Assembly: GCA_945787925.1 (NCBI GenBank)
Contig: CALZJY010000003.1
Coordinates: 1 to 24,026, forward strand
Length of the DNA stretch: 24,026 bases
Direction of reading: 5' to 3'
Source: an uncultured Anaerosporobacter sp.
GTDB taxonomy: Bacteria > Bacillota > Clostridia > Lachnospirales > Lachnospiraceae
The position numbers were made by a program, and so were the translations under genes. Of this stretch, positions 14,458 through 23,115 are shown one piece after another. Numbering within the stretch: position 1 is the stretch's first letter; each line of letters starts with the position of its first letter. The notes beneath the pieces are model-generated. The model searched no databases. It had not been told where the DNA came from and worked only from the letters and a program-made list of their open reading frames with translations.

Positions 14458-14487
14458 TTGACAGAAAAGAGGTAGGAGGCGTATAAT
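14458..14487 (+). promoter_or_regulatory. sigma-A promoter of the feo operon
   Basis: Perfect TTGACA (14458-14463) and perfect TATAAT (14482-14487) with an 18-base spacer. This is the strongest promoter in the window. The leader to the feoA start is about 125 bases. A strong promoter with an overlapping operator fits an on/off iron switch. Confidence 0.88.
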
Positions 14488-14499
14488 TTAAAACGTAAA

Positions 14500-14514
14500 T
14501 GATAGTTATTATCA
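14500..14514. promoter_or_regulatory. Fur box in front of feoAB
   Basis: TGATAGTTATTATCA is one base away from the 7-1-7 Fur consensus TGATAATnATTATCA described for Firmicutes. It begins 13 bases after the -10 box, just past the expected transcription start, so bound Fur-Fe2+ would block RNA polymerase. The regulator gene itself is not in the window. Confidence 0.82.
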
Positions 14515-14618
14515 ATAAGAAAAAGCGATTGAAAGAGTTACATAGAAAAGCACACATTGAATCGCAAGCAATAGAATGAAAGTATGAAAATAGAATGGAA
14601 AGAAGGCAGGAATCAGTC

Positions 14619-14843
14619 ATGACATTAAGAGAGGGAAAGATTGGAGAAAGCTATCTTGTAGAAAGTTTGTCCCTAGAGAAAGAAACGGAGTTCCGTTTAC
14701 AGGCACTTGGGATGACAATTGGTACTAAAATCGTAATTTTGAATAATAAGAGAAGTGGCGCAGTAATATTTAAGGTAAGGGGAACAAGGCTTGCAATCGG
14801 CAAAGAGTTTGCGGAAGCAATCCGAATACAGAGGGAGGCATAA
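14619..14843 (+). CDS. feoA: ferrous iron transport protein A
   Basis: A 74-residue cytoplasmic SH3-like beta-barrel protein that assists the FeoB ferrous iron transporter. The sequence follows the family pattern: LREGKIGESYLVESL, then the RLQALGMTIGTKIVIL segment in the middle, and the final G(T)RLAIGKEFAEAIRI strand pair. ATG 14619 is preferred because AGGA lies about nine bases upstream, whereas an in-frame ATG at 14595 has no ribosome binding site. It is separated from feoB by one base. It is the first gene in a Fur-box-controlled operon. Only one FeoA domain is present, and no FeoC follows. Confidence 0.92.
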   Translation: MTLREGKIGESYLVESLSLEKETEFRLQALGMTIGTKIVILNNKRSGAVIFKVRGTRLAIGKEFAEAIRIQREA

Positions 14844-14844
14844 G

Positions 14845-16896
14845 ATGAAACAGGAATTAAATGTTGGGTTTATTGGAAACCCTAATTGTGGTAAGACAAC
14901 GCTATTTAACGCGTACACTGGTGCAAAGTTAAAAGTGGCTAACTGGCCGGGCGTTACCGTAGAGAAAAAAGAAGGTGCAATGAAATATCATGACCATCAT
15001 TTCAAGTTGGTGGATTTACCGGGAATCTATAGTTTGACATCGTATACGATGGAAGAAAAGCTTTCAAGAGAGTATATCATGAGCGACCAGGTAGATGTAA
15101 TCGTGGATATTGCGGATGCATCCAGCTTAGAACGTAATCTTTACCTTGCACTTCAATTGATCGAGCTTGGAAAGCCAGTCAACCTTGCGCTTAATATGAT
15201 GGATATCGTGGAAGAAAGAGGAATGGAAATCGACTTACATCGTCTTCCAGAAATGCTAGGCATTCCTGTCATTCCGGTATCGGCAAGAAAGAAGACAGGG
15301 CTAGATATCTTGATGCATACGGTGGCACATCATCAGAAAAAGATCAGACAGTATTCGTTTGAACACCATCATGCAACATTGATCCGATGCAATGACAAAA
15401 GAAACAAGCATGAAGAATATGCAATGGTATACAGCGATGAAATTGAGGACAAGATTGACCAGCTAGAAGTTCTAGTTCGAAAACATGATCCAAGTCTTAA
15501 AAATTCCCGTTGGTATGCCATCAAGTTATTAGAACAAGATTCGGAAGTACAAAAGACATTAGGTTTAGATGTCTCAAGTATTGTAGATAGAAGTTATGAA
15601 CAAGAAATCATCAAACAAAAATATGACTTTATTGATGAAGTCATTGAAGAATGTGTGGTAAACAAGGCGAAGAAAGAGGCAAGCACAGATAAGATTGATG
15701 CTGTCTTAACAAACCGTTATGCAGGAATTCCTATTTTCCTAGGAATCATGGCAATGGTGTTCTTCCTAACCTTTACCGTAGGGGATTTCTTGAAAGGATA
15801 TTTTGAAGTATTCTTAGAGTATTTTTCTAGTGGTGCAGCGGACCTGCTTACGAACATAGGGGCAGGTGAAATGGTGACGAGCCTAATCGTAGATGGAATC
15901 ATTGCAGGCGTTGGGGGGATTTTAACATTCTTACCAAATATCTTTATTTTATTCTTAGCACTTGCCATCTTAGAAGACAGTGGTTATATGTCTCGTGTGG
16001 CATACATCATGGACGGCCTTATGGGCAAGCTAGGATTAAGTGGACGAGCATTCATTCCAATGTTATTAGGATTTGGATGTTCTGTTCCGGCAGTTATGGC
16101 ATCTCGAGCTTTAGAAGATATGAAAGACCGTAGAAAGACGGTATTGGTCACACCATTTATGTCTTGTAGCGCAAGACTTCCAATCTATGTATTGTTCTCG
16201 GACGTATTCTTCCCAGAACATGCAATGATCGTGGCATATTCTATGTACGTGATTGGCTTAGTGATTGCTATTCTGATTGCATTAGTGATGAAATGTTTCG
16301 AAAGAAAGAAAGCGGTACGTACGCTTTTAATCGAATTACCAGAATATAAGACTCCAAATGCACATACGATCTTCATCTATGTATGGGAGAAAGTAAAAGA
16401 TTACTTAACAAAGGCTGGTACGACAATTTTCGTAGCTTCCATCATCGTATGGTTCGTATTAAACTTTGGTCCAAGCGGAATGGTTGGAGAAAATGTTTCA
16501 GACAGTTTCGGTGCATCTATTGGTAAGTTCCTAATTCCAATATTAGCACCTGCGGGAATCGGCTTATGGCAAATCGGCGTATGCCTCATTAGTGGACTTG
16601 CAGCCAAAGAGGTTGTCGTATCTTCCTTCTGTGTATTATTTGGAATCAGCAATATAAATTCCGATGCAGGAATGACGACATTAAAGGCAACGTTACAAGG
16701 ATATGGATTTGGTTCCATCAATGCGTATGCACTCATGATCTTCTGTCTGCTATACACGCCATGTATTGCGACATTAGCAACCGTAAAGAGAGAGCTGCAT
16801 TCTACGAAATGGATGGTTGCCTCCGTAGTGTTACAGTTATCCGTGGCATGGGGCGTGGCAACGTTGTTCTATCAGCTAGCAAGCATGTTTATGTAA
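14845..16896 (+). CDS. feoB: ferrous iron transport protein B
   Basis: The membrane GTPase-transporter for Fe2+, 683 residues, within the normal range. The N-terminal G domain is complete: G1 GNPNCGKT at 11-18, G2 T38 in GVTVE, G3 DLPG at 57-60, G4 NMMD at 117-120 and G5 SAR at 146-148. A helical regulatory segment follows (about 185-290). The membrane part starts near residue 292 (YAGIPIFLGIMAM) and contains the Gate regions with the conserved LGFGCSVPAVMASR and later AKEVVVSSF segments. The start has GAGGGAGG seven bases upstream. A longer open frame overlapping feoA is rejected. It is co-transcribed with feoA and with the small Cys-rich gene downstream. Confidence 0.96.
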   Translation: MKQELNVGFIGNPNCGKTTLFNAYTGAKLKVANWPGVTVEKKEGAMKYHDHHFKLVDLPGIYSLTSYTMEEKLSREYIMSDQVDVIVDIADASSLERNLYLALQLIELGKPVNLALNMMDIVEERGMEIDLHRLPEMLGIPVIPVSARKKTGLDILMHTVAHHQKKIRQYSFEHHHATLIRCNDKRNKHEEYAMVYSDEIEDKIDQLEVLVRKHDPSLKNSRWYAIKLLEQDSEVQKTLGLDVSSIVDRSYEQEIIKQKYDFIDEVIEECVVNKAKKEASTDKIDAVLTNRYAGIPIFLGIMAMVFFLTFTVGDFLKGYFEVFLEYFSSGAADLLTNIGAGEMVTSLIVDGIIAGVGGILTFLPNIFILFLALAILEDSGYMSRVAYIMDGLMGKLGLSGRAFIPMLLGFGCSVPAVMASRALEDMKDRRKTVLVTPFMSCSARLPIYVLFSDVFFPEHAMIVAYSMYVIGLVIAILIALVMKCFERKKAVRTLLIELPEYKTPNAHTIFIYVWEKVKDYLTKAGTTIFVASIIVWFVLNFGPSGMVGENVSDSFGASIGKFLIPILAPAGIGLWQIGVCLISGLAAKEVVVSSFCVLFGISNINSDAGMTTLKATLQGYGFGSINAYALMIFCLLYTPCIATLATVKRELHSTKWMVASVVLQLSVAWGVATLFYQLASMFM

Positions 16897-16923
16897 GAAC
16901 AGTAAGTAAAAAGAGGTGAGCAC

Positions 16924-17082
16924 ATGGAATATGTTGTTCCTTGCATTCTCCTTCTTCTGATTTTTCTCTATGCGGCATTTGTAATTCGAAGAAGAATTAA
17001 GAAGATGAAACGAGGAGAGTTTTGCGATTGCGGCTGTGGAGGGTGTCCTTCCGCCAACAAATGCAAGAAAACTTATAAATAA
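16924..17082 (+). CDS. FeoB-associated Cys-rich membrane protein
   Basis: A 52-residue protein: a short N-terminus, one transmembrane helix (about 4-22), a basic stretch RRRIKKMKR and a cysteine-rich tail with the pattern C-D-C-G-C-G-G-C-P...C (Cys at 34, 36, 38, 41 and 47). This is the form of the small FeoB-associated Cys-rich proteins found after feoB in many Firmicutes; they may bind or hand over Fe2+, or substitute for FeoC, which is not proven. AGAGGTGAG lies just upstream of the ATG, 27 bases after feoB. The basic run after the helix predicts a cytoplasmic Cys-rich tail. Confidence 0.88.
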   Translation: MEYVVPCILLLLIFLYAAFVIRRRIKKMKRGEFCDCGCGGCPSANKCKKTYK

Positions 17083-17154
17083 AAAGGATATTTTTGCTTT
17101 TTGTCTAATATTATTATTAGTATAGGTATGTTTACAGAGAAAGGGGGCGTCTTG

Positions 17155-18186
17155 ATGCGACAAGAGCCACACTCTCTTAGCCTGAGACAGAAGCAGGAAC
17201 TAAGAGAGCATAAGTACTTAAGTCCTTATGCTTCTTTTAGTGATAGGACATTAGGGAGGGAGAAAGAGGAAGTACCATGTGATATCCGCACTGCTTACCA
17301 AAGAGACCGAGATCGTATTTTGCACTGCAAGGCCTTTCGAAGATTGAAACAAAAGACACAGGTGTTTTTAGCCCCGACAGGAGACCATTACCGGACAAGG
17401 CTTACCCATACCCTTGAGGTGGCGCAGATTGCAAGGACGATTGCAAGGGCATTGGAGTTAAATGAGGATTTGGCCGAAGCGATTGCACTAGGGCATGACC
17501 TCGGGCACACGCCATTTGGACATGCTGGCGAGCGTGCATTAAACCGGGTCTGTTCTGAAGGCTTCGAGCATAATATTCAAAGCATACGTGTGGTAGAAAT
17601 TCTAGAGAAAAGGGGACAAGGACTGAATCTTACAAAAGAAGTCCGAGATGGAATAAGAAACCATCAGACAGGCAGTTTGCCATCCACGTTAGAGGGGAAG
17701 GTGGTAAGGCTGTCTGATAAGATTGCGTACATAAACCATGATATCGACGATGCAATTCGTGGAAAGATCATAAGAGAAGACGAGATTCCGCTGGAGTACA
17801 GAAAGACATTAGGCTTTAGTGTGAAAGAACGGCTAAACTGCCTCATTCATGACATTATTGCCTCTAGCGAGGGAAAGAATGAAATCTGCATGTCGGAGGA
17901 AATACGAAAAGCAATGTTTGAGTTACGTTCCTATATGTTTGCCAGCGTGTATACCAATCCGATTGCAAAAGGACAGGAGGGGAAAGCAGAGCATTTAGTA
18001 GAGGAGTTGTATGAGTATTACATTACCCATATTCATCTGTTGCCAGGGGATTATGTGGAGCTGTTAGAGACCAGAAGGGAGTCGAAAGAGAGAATCGTAT
18101 GTGATTACATAGCAGGGATGTCGGACCGATTTGCAATTATGAAATTCCATGAGCATTTCGTACCCAAGTTTTGGAGTATATATTAA
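17155..18186 (+). CDS. dgt: deoxyguanosinetriphosphate triphosphohydrolase-like protein
   Basis: An HD-domain dNTP triphosphohydrolase of 343 residues, which splits dGTP (or other dNTPs) into the nucleoside and tripolyphosphate and so trims dNTP pools. The metal ligands of the HD fold are visible: H85 in RLTHTLEV, H114-D115 in GHDLGHTPFGH, and D188 in LSDKIAYINHDIDD. The N-terminal RDRDRILHCKAFRRLKQKTQVF segment is typical of the family. The start at ATG 17155 has AAAGGGGG about seven bases upstream. An in-frame TTG at 17101 is rejected. It stands upstream of dnaG and rpoD, an order recurrent in Clostridia. The exact dNTP preference cannot be read from sequence. Confidence 0.92.
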   Translation: MRQEPHSLSLRQKQELREHKYLSPYASFSDRTLGREKEEVPCDIRTAYQRDRDRILHCKAFRRLKQKTQVFLAPTGDHYRTRLTHTLEVAQIARTIARALELNEDLAEAIALGHDLGHTPFGHAGERALNRVCSEGFEHNIQSIRVVEILEKRGQGLNLTKEVRDGIRNHQTGSLPSTLEGKVVRLSDKIAYINHDIDDAIRGKIIREDEIPLEYRKTLGFSVKERLNCLIHDIIASSEGKNEICMSEEIRKAMFELRSYMFASVYTNPIAKGQEGKAEHLVEELYEYYITHIHLLPGDYVELLETRRESKERIVCDYIAGMSDRFAIMKFHEHFVPKFWSIY

Positions 18187-18278
18187 GAAAAGCATTTGAA
18201 GAATTTTTGTAAATGGTATATCCTATATAGTGTCAAGAAGTACAAAACAAACACTATTTATGCATAAATTCCAAAGTT

Positions 18279-18307
18279 TTGAGGATGTTAGAAAAGGAAT
18301 TTAAATA
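18279..18307 (+). promoter_or_regulatory. weak candidate promoter before dnaG
   Basis: TTGAGG (18279-18284) and TAAATA (18302-18307) have a 17-base spacer. The 158-base gap also holds a 7-base inverted repeat ATAGTGT/ACACTAT (18227-18233 and 18251-18257) with a 17-base loop. Neither is decisive. Confidence 0.3.
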
Positions 18308-18344
18308 GTGATGTCGAATATAGAATGAAAGATAGGGAGGACAT

Positions 18345-20117
18345 ATGTATTATCCGGAAGACATTGTAGAAGAAGTCCGTCAGAGAAATGACATTATCGA
18401 TGTCATCGGCAATTATGTAAAGCTTCAGAAAAAAGGAAGTTCATACATGGGTCTTTGTCCGTTTCATAATGAAAAGTCACCATCCTTCAGTGTAAGTGGC
18501 CAAAAGCAGATGTATCATTGCTTTGGCTGTGGTGTAGGCGGAAACGTCTTTACCTTTGTGATGGAGTATGAAAACTATAGTTTCGTGGAGGCACTAAAGA
18601 TGTTAGCGGAGCGTGCGGGAGTTAATCTTCCAGAAGTAACGTATTCGGAAGAAGCGAAACGACAGGCCGATTTAAAAGGGCAGCTATTAGAAATCAATAA
18701 GCAAGCGGCCAAATATTATTTTTATCAGTTAAAACGTGAGCAAGGTGCCCATGCATTAGAATACTTAAAGGGAAGATCACTTTCTCATGAGACGATCGTG
18801 AAGTTTGGACTTGGATATTCCAATAAGACAAGCAATGACTTATACCAATATTTACGAGGGTTAGGATATGACGATTCCATTTTGCGTCAATCAGGGTTGA
18901 TTACGTACGACGAAAAACGAGGAATTTACGATAAGTTTTGGAATCGTGTCATGTATCCAATCATGGATGTCAATAACAAGGTTATAGGATTTGGTGGTCG
19001 CGTCATGGGAGAAGGTACGCCGAAGTATCTAAACTCCCCGGAGACGAAAGTGTTCGATAAGAGCCGTAATCTATATGGGTTGAATTTGGCAAGAACGTCT
19101 AGAAAGCCGAATATGTTGATTTGCGAAGGGTATATGGATGTCATTGCCCTTCACCAGGCAGGATTCAACAATGCGGTTGCCAGTCTTGGAACTGCATTTA
19201 CCGGATTACAGGCAAACCTGTTAAAGCGATATACGGATGAAGTATTGATTACGTACGATTCCGATGGTGCAGGCACGAAGGCGGCGCTTCGTGCGATTCC
19301 AATCCTAAAAGAGGCAGGTCTTAGCACGAAAGTCATCAATATGAAGCCGTACAAGGACCCAGATGAATTTATCAAGGCACTTGGGGCAGAAGAGTTCCAG
19401 AAACGAATCGATCAGGCAGTGAATAGCTTCTATTTCGAAATCGAAGTCCTGGAACGAGAATTCGATATGAATGATCCAGAATCTAAGACGAAATTCTTTA
19501 ATGAAGTTGCAAAGAAGATGCTTGTTTTTAATGATGAATTAGAACGAAACAATTATATCGAGGCAATTGCGAAAAAATATCATATTGAATTTGATAATTT
19601 ACGAAAATTAGTAAATCGTTATGGCGCACAGCTTGCAGGAACCAAATATGTGGAAGAGTCCTATAACCAAAACAAGAAAAAGTATAAAAAAGTAGAGGAT
19701 GGAATCAAGGAATCACAGAAAATCCTTCTTACTTGGCTCATTGAGGATGTACAGTTATTTCCTCTTGTGATGCCGATAATCGGAGAAGACGATTTTATCG
19801 ATCCGCTCTATCATACGGTGGCTAGCATGTTGTTTTCCCAATATAAGGAGGCAGGAATGGTAACCCCAGCAAAGATCATTAATCACTTTGAAAGCAAGGA
19901 AGAACAAAGTGAAGTTGCTTCTTTATTTAATACGACGATTGGTGGCCAATTGAATGTCCAGGAAAAAGAGAAAGCGTTGAATGAAACGATTTATCGAATT
20001 AAAAAGAACAGCCTTGATACTGCGAGCCGGACAGTGACGGATATCAAGCGTTTGCAGGAAATTATTAAGGAACAGGCAGACTTACAAAAATTGCATATTT
20101 CTTTAAATCGTGGTTAG
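18345..20117 (+). CDS. dnaG: DNA primase
   Basis: Synthesises RNA primers at the replication fork with the helicase DnaB. It is 590 residues, the normal bacterial length. The N-terminal CHC2 zinc site is C38-P-F-H41 with C59-F-G-C62. The Toprim catalytic core shows E261 in CEGYMDV and D305-x-D307 in YDSDGAG. The C-terminal part (about 430-590) would be the helicase-binding domain. GGGAGG lies seven bases before the ATG. It is followed 33 bases later by rpoD, the classic macromolecular synthesis arrangement linking replication initiation and the housekeeping sigma factor. Confidence 0.96.
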   Translation: MYYPEDIVEEVRQRNDIIDVIGNYVKLQKKGSSYMGLCPFHNEKSPSFSVSGQKQMYHCFGCGVGGNVFTFVMEYENYSFVEALKMLAERAGVNLPEVTYSEEAKRQADLKGQLLEINKQAAKYYFYQLKREQGAHALEYLKGRSLSHETIVKFGLGYSNKTSNDLYQYLRGLGYDDSILRQSGLITYDEKRGIYDKFWNRVMYPIMDVNNKVIGFGGRVMGEGTPKYLNSPETKVFDKSRNLYGLNLARTSRKPNMLICEGYMDVIALHQAGFNNAVASLGTAFTGLQANLLKRYTDEVLITYDSDGAGTKAALRAIPILKEAGLSTKVINMKPYKDPDEFIKALGAEEFQKRIDQAVNSFYFEIEVLEREFDMNDPESKTKFFNEVAKKMLVFNDELERNNYIEAIAKKYHIEFDNLRKLVNRYGAQLAGTKYVEESYNQNKKKYKKVEDGIKESQKILLTWLIEDVQLFPLVMPIIGEDDFIDPLYHTVASMLFSQYKEAGMVTPAKIINHFESKEEQSEVASLFNTTIGGQLNVQEKEKALNETIYRIKKNSLDTASRTVTDIKRLQEIIKEQADLQKLHISLNRG

Positions 20118-20150
20118 AATATTAAGAGCTTTAGAAAAGGATGGTAATCT

Positions 20151-21239
20151 ATGAAAGAAAATGTTCAAAAATTTTCTGAAAAACTTCAAGAGTTGTTGGC
20201 GATTGCGAAAAAAAAGAAAAATGTATTAGAATTCCACGAAATTAATGATTTTTTTTCTGATATGGACTTAGATCCCATTCAGATTGAAAGAATATATGAG
20301 TATTTGGAGGCAAACAATGTTGACGTCCTTCGAATGACAGAAGAAGATGAAGTGCCCGTTATGGAAGATGACGAGTTAGAAAATATCGATCTGTCCATTC
20401 CTGAGGGAATCAGCATTGAAGATCCAGTTCGAATGTATTTGAAAGAAATCGGTAAAGTACCGTTATTATCTGCCGATGAAGAGATCACTCTTGCGAAACG
20501 GATGGCAGAAGGGGATGAAGCAGCGAAGAAACGGCTTGCAGAAGCGAATCTTCGTCTTGTTGTAAGTATTGCAAAACGATATGTTGGTCGAGGCATGTTG
20601 CTTTTAGACTTAATTCAGGAGGGAAATCTAGGCCTAATCAAGGCGGTTGAAAAGTTTGATTATACGAAAGGGTATAAGTTTAGTACCTATGCTACTTGGT
20701 GGATCCGACAAGCAATTACGAGAGCCATTGCCGACCAGGCAAGAACGATTCGTATTCCAGTGCATATGGTGGAGACTATCAATAAGTTAATCCGTGTACA
20801 GCGACAATTGCTCCAAGAATTAGGAAGGGAACCCCAACCGGAAGAAATCGCAAAGGAAATGAATATTCCAGTAGAACGTGTACGGGAGATACAAAAGATC
20901 AGCCAGGAACCAGTATCGTTAGAAACCCCAATTGGAGAAGAGGAAGACAGCCATCTTGGAGACTTCATTCAGGATGACAACGTACCTGTTCCAGCAGAGG
21001 CAGCAGCCTTTACGTTATTAAAAGAACAGTTGGTAGATGTACTAAGTACACTGACAGACAGAGAGCAAAAGGTTCTTAGACTTCGATTTGGTTTAGATGA
21101 TGGAAGGGCAAGAACACTAGAAGAAGTCGGAAAAGAGTTTAATGTAACAAGAGAACGAATTAGACAAATTGAAGCCAAAGCGCTTCGAAAACTAAGACAT
21201 CCAAGTCGAAGTAGAAAATTAAAAGATTATTTAGAATAA
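20151..21239 (+). CDS. rpoD: RNA polymerase housekeeping sigma factor (sigma-A/RpoD)
   Basis: The primary sigma-70 factor, 362 residues, short in region 1.1 as in other Firmicutes. Regions in order: a short region 1.1 (about 1-65) followed by an acidic linker, 1.2 from DPVRMYLKEIGKVPLL (91-106), region 2 with ANLRLVVSIAKRYVGRG and the -10 recognition segment KFSTYATWWIRQAI (176-189), region 3 (about 210-285), and region 4 with the -35-recognising helix-turn-helix in TLEEVGKEFNVTRERIRQIE (about 323-342). It recognises TTGACA/TATAAT-type promoters such as those found in this window. It is co-oriented with dnaG and ends at an intrinsic terminator. Confidence 0.97.
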   Translation: MKENVQKFSEKLQELLAIAKKKKNVLEFHEINDFFSDMDLDPIQIERIYEYLEANNVDVLRMTEEDEVPVMEDDELENIDLSIPEGISIEDPVRMYLKEIGKVPLLSADEEITLAKRMAEGDEAAKKRLAEANLRLVVSIAKRYVGRGMLLLDLIQEGNLGLIKAVEKFDYTKGYKFSTYATWWIRQAITRAIADQARTIRIPVHMVETINKLIRVQRQLLQELGREPQPEEIAKEMNIPVERVREIQKISQEPVSLETPIGEEEDSHLGDFIQDDNVPVPAEAAAFTLLKEQLVDVLSTLTDREQKVLRLRFGLDDGRARTLEEVGKEFNVTRERIRQIEAKALRKLRHPSRSRKLKDYLE

Positions 21240-21241
21240 AT

Positions 21242-21290
21242 GGGCGCTGTTGTAGATGCTGCAAAGGATCTACAACAACCCTTTTTCTTT
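21242..21290 (+). terminator. intrinsic terminator after rpoD
   Basis: TGTTGTAGAT (21248-21257) and ATCTACAACA (21268-21277) form a perfect 10-base stem, with GGG/CCC able to close the outer end. CTTTTTCTTT follows. It separates rpoD from trmK, although no clear trmK promoter is visible, so partial read-through is plausible. Confidence 0.85.
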
Positions 21291-21308
21291 ATGTAGTATG
21301 GAGGATAT

Positions 21309-21992
21309 ATGCAGTTATCAAAACGACTAGAAGCACTTACTAGATTAGTCACGAAAGGAATGAGAGTAGCAGACATCGGTTGCGACCATGCGTATGTTTC
21401 AATCGAGCTATGTGAAAAGAACATTGCAAGCAAGGTACTTGCAATGGATATCAATAAAGGGCCGTTAATGCGTGCCACAGAGAATATCAAGGCAAAAGGA
21501 TTAGCAGACCGCATCGAAACAAGACTTTCTAACGGAGCAGAGAAGTTAGAAGTAGGCGAAGTGGATGCCTTGCTGATTGCTGGTATGGGCGGAGCCTTAA
21601 TGAGGAACATCTTAAGCAGCAGACAAGATGTAGTGGATTCCTTGCAGGAACTGTATTTACAGCCTCAGTCTGAAATCTTCTTAGTAAGAGAATATGTAAG
21701 AACTCATGGATTCGTAATCCAAGAGGAAAAAATGATGATTGAAGATGGGAAGTACTACGTAATGATGAAAGCAGTACGTGGTGAGACAAAAGAAGCCTCC
21801 CATCTATTTGACTGTTTTGGACAGTATTTATTAGAAAGAAAAGATGAAACGTTAAAACAATTTTTAGAGCATGAAATGCAAAAGAAACAAAGTCTATTAG
21901 AGCGCTTAAGTGACAGCCATAAGGAACGTTGCAAAGAGTTAGAAGAAGAGGTTTCATTGCTAAAAGGGGGATTAGCGTATTATGCAGATTAA
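21309..21992 (+). CDS. trmK: tRNA (adenine(22)-N1)-methyltransferase
   Basis: A SAM-dependent class I methyltransferase of 227 residues that methylates N1 of A22 in bacterial tRNAs. The SAM motif VADIGCDHAYVS (20-31), the acidic D47 in AMDINKGPL after beta-strand 2, and the family-specific LLIAGMGGALM (88-98) are all present. A C-terminal helical coiled-coil-like extension (about 165-215, rich in Glu, Lys and Leu) matches TrmK. GGAGGAT lies just upstream of the ATG. The position after rpoD and overlap with the Nif3-like gene match the sigA-yqfN-yqfO order of Bacillus subtilis, which supports the assignment. Confidence 0.93.
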   Translation: MQLSKRLEALTRLVTKGMRVADIGCDHAYVSIELCEKNIASKVLAMDINKGPLMRATENIKAKGLADRIETRLSNGAEKLEVGEVDALLIAGMGGALMRNILSSRQDVVDSLQELYLQPQSEIFLVREYVRTHGFVIQEEKMMIEDGKYYVMMKAVRGETKEASHLFDCFGQYLLERKDETLKQFLEHEMQKKQSLLERLSDSHKERCKELEEEVSLLKGGLAYYAD

Positions 21993-23076
21993 GGATATCA
22001 TAGCGGGATTAGAGCGTCTAGCGCCAAAGAACTATGCGGAGAGCTGGGATAATGTTGGTCTTCTTGTAGGAGATGGCGAATGGCCAGTAACGAAAGTAAT
22101 GGTTGCCCTAGATGCGACAGAAGAAGTTATCGACCAATGTGTGGCTGGCAAAGTAGATTTATTAATTACCCACCATCCAATGATTTTTTCGAAAATCAAC
22201 CGTGTAACGACAGGAGATTTGACTGGAAGAAAGATTGTAAAGTTGCTGGGCAACAAAATCGGATATTATGCAATGCATACGAATTTTGACGTATCCGTGA
22301 TGGGTAGGGAAGCTGCCGCAAGATTAAACTTGGCAAATCCAAGGGTGCTTATGCCTACGGTACAAGAGCATTTTTATAAGGTTGTCGTATATGTTCCAGT
22401 AGATAGTGTGGAAAAAGTACGAGGAGCATTCCAAAAAGAAGATGCAGGACATATTGGAAATTACTCTGGCTGCATGTTTGGAACGGAAGGCGTAGGAAGC
22501 TTCCAGCCGGAAGAAGGAACGAATCCATATATTGGCGAAGTGAATGAAATGACATTTACAAAAGAGGTTCGTCTTGAAACAATCGTACGTCCAGAACGAT
22601 TAAAGGCTACCATCGATGCGATGCTTCGAGCACACCCTTATGAAGAAGTTGCATATGATGTATATAGACTGGAAAACGAGGGCAATGTGGAAGGCATTGG
22701 TTATTATGGATATTTAGAGCGTGATATGGCGCTTGTAGAATTAGTGAAGGCTACGAAAGAAGCATTAGGAATCGAACACGTTTGGGTATGTGGGTCCCTT
22801 GGCAAGAAGGTGGCCTCTGTTGCAATTAGTCCAGGGTCAGGAAAGAGTGTGATCAAACATGCACTTGCTGCAAACTGCGATGTATTGATCACAGGAGATA
22901 TCGACCATCATGCAGCATTAGATGCAAAAGAAGCAGGGTTAATGATCATCGATGCAGGACATTATGGAACAGAGCATCTATTTGTGCCTTATGTAAGAGA
23001 GTATGTAGAGGCGATTACAAAGAAACAGCTAGAAGTAGTAGAAGCGAAGGAAGAAGGTCCGTTTCAAGTACTATAA
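21982..23076 (+). CDS. Nif3-like dinuclear metal center protein (YqfO/DUF34 family)
   Basis: A 364-residue Nif3-family protein with a dinuclear metal site; its true cellular role is unknown, and it is often called a GTP cyclohydrolase I type 2 homolog. Metal-ligand motifs are visible: H64-H65 in ITHHP, H99 and D103 in MHTNFD, and the C-terminal GDIDHHAALDAKEAG and DAGHYGTEH segments. The middle (about 125-230) holds the extra PII/CutA-like insertion seen in longer YqfO proteins, here around VVYVP and the GSFQPEEGTNPYIGE motif. It overlaps the end of trmK by 11 bases, which indicates translational coupling. A weak AGGGGG site is about 11 bases upstream. Confidence 0.9.
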   Translation: MQIKDIIAGLERLAPKNYAESWDNVGLLVGDGEWPVTKVMVALDATEEVIDQCVAGKVDLLITHHPMIFSKINRVTTGDLTGRKIVKLLGNKIGYYAMHTNFDVSVMGREAAARLNLANPRVLMPTVQEHFYKVVVYVPVDSVEKVRGAFQKEDAGHIGNYSGCMFGTEGVGSFQPEEGTNPYIGEVNEMTFTKEVRLETIVRPERLKATIDAMLRAHPYEEVAYDVYRLENEGNVEGIGYYGYLERDMALVELVKATKEALGIEHVWVCGSLGKKVASVAISPGSGKSVIKHALAANCDVLITGDIDHHAALDAKEAGLMIIDAGHYGTEHLFVPYVREYVEAITKKQLEVVEAKEEGPFQVL

Positions 23077-23115
23077 ACAGGCATCTGCTATGCAGCATTA
23101 GGAAAGGAGCAAGTT

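Noticed and set aside
14525..14565. GCGATT/AATCGC inverted repeat in the feoA leader as a riboswitch
   Set aside because: Only a 6-base stem with a 29-base loop and no further structure. The Fur box already explains regulation.
14791..14844. Extended feoB start overlapping the feoA 3' end
   Set aside because: The GAGGGAGG site and the normal FeoB N-terminus place the start at 14845.
17081..17102. AAAAAG/CTTTTT mini-hairpin after the Cys-rich protein as a terminator
   Set aside because: The stem is six bases, almost all A-T, with a 10-base loop. It is too weak to call, so the feo operon has no confident terminator here.
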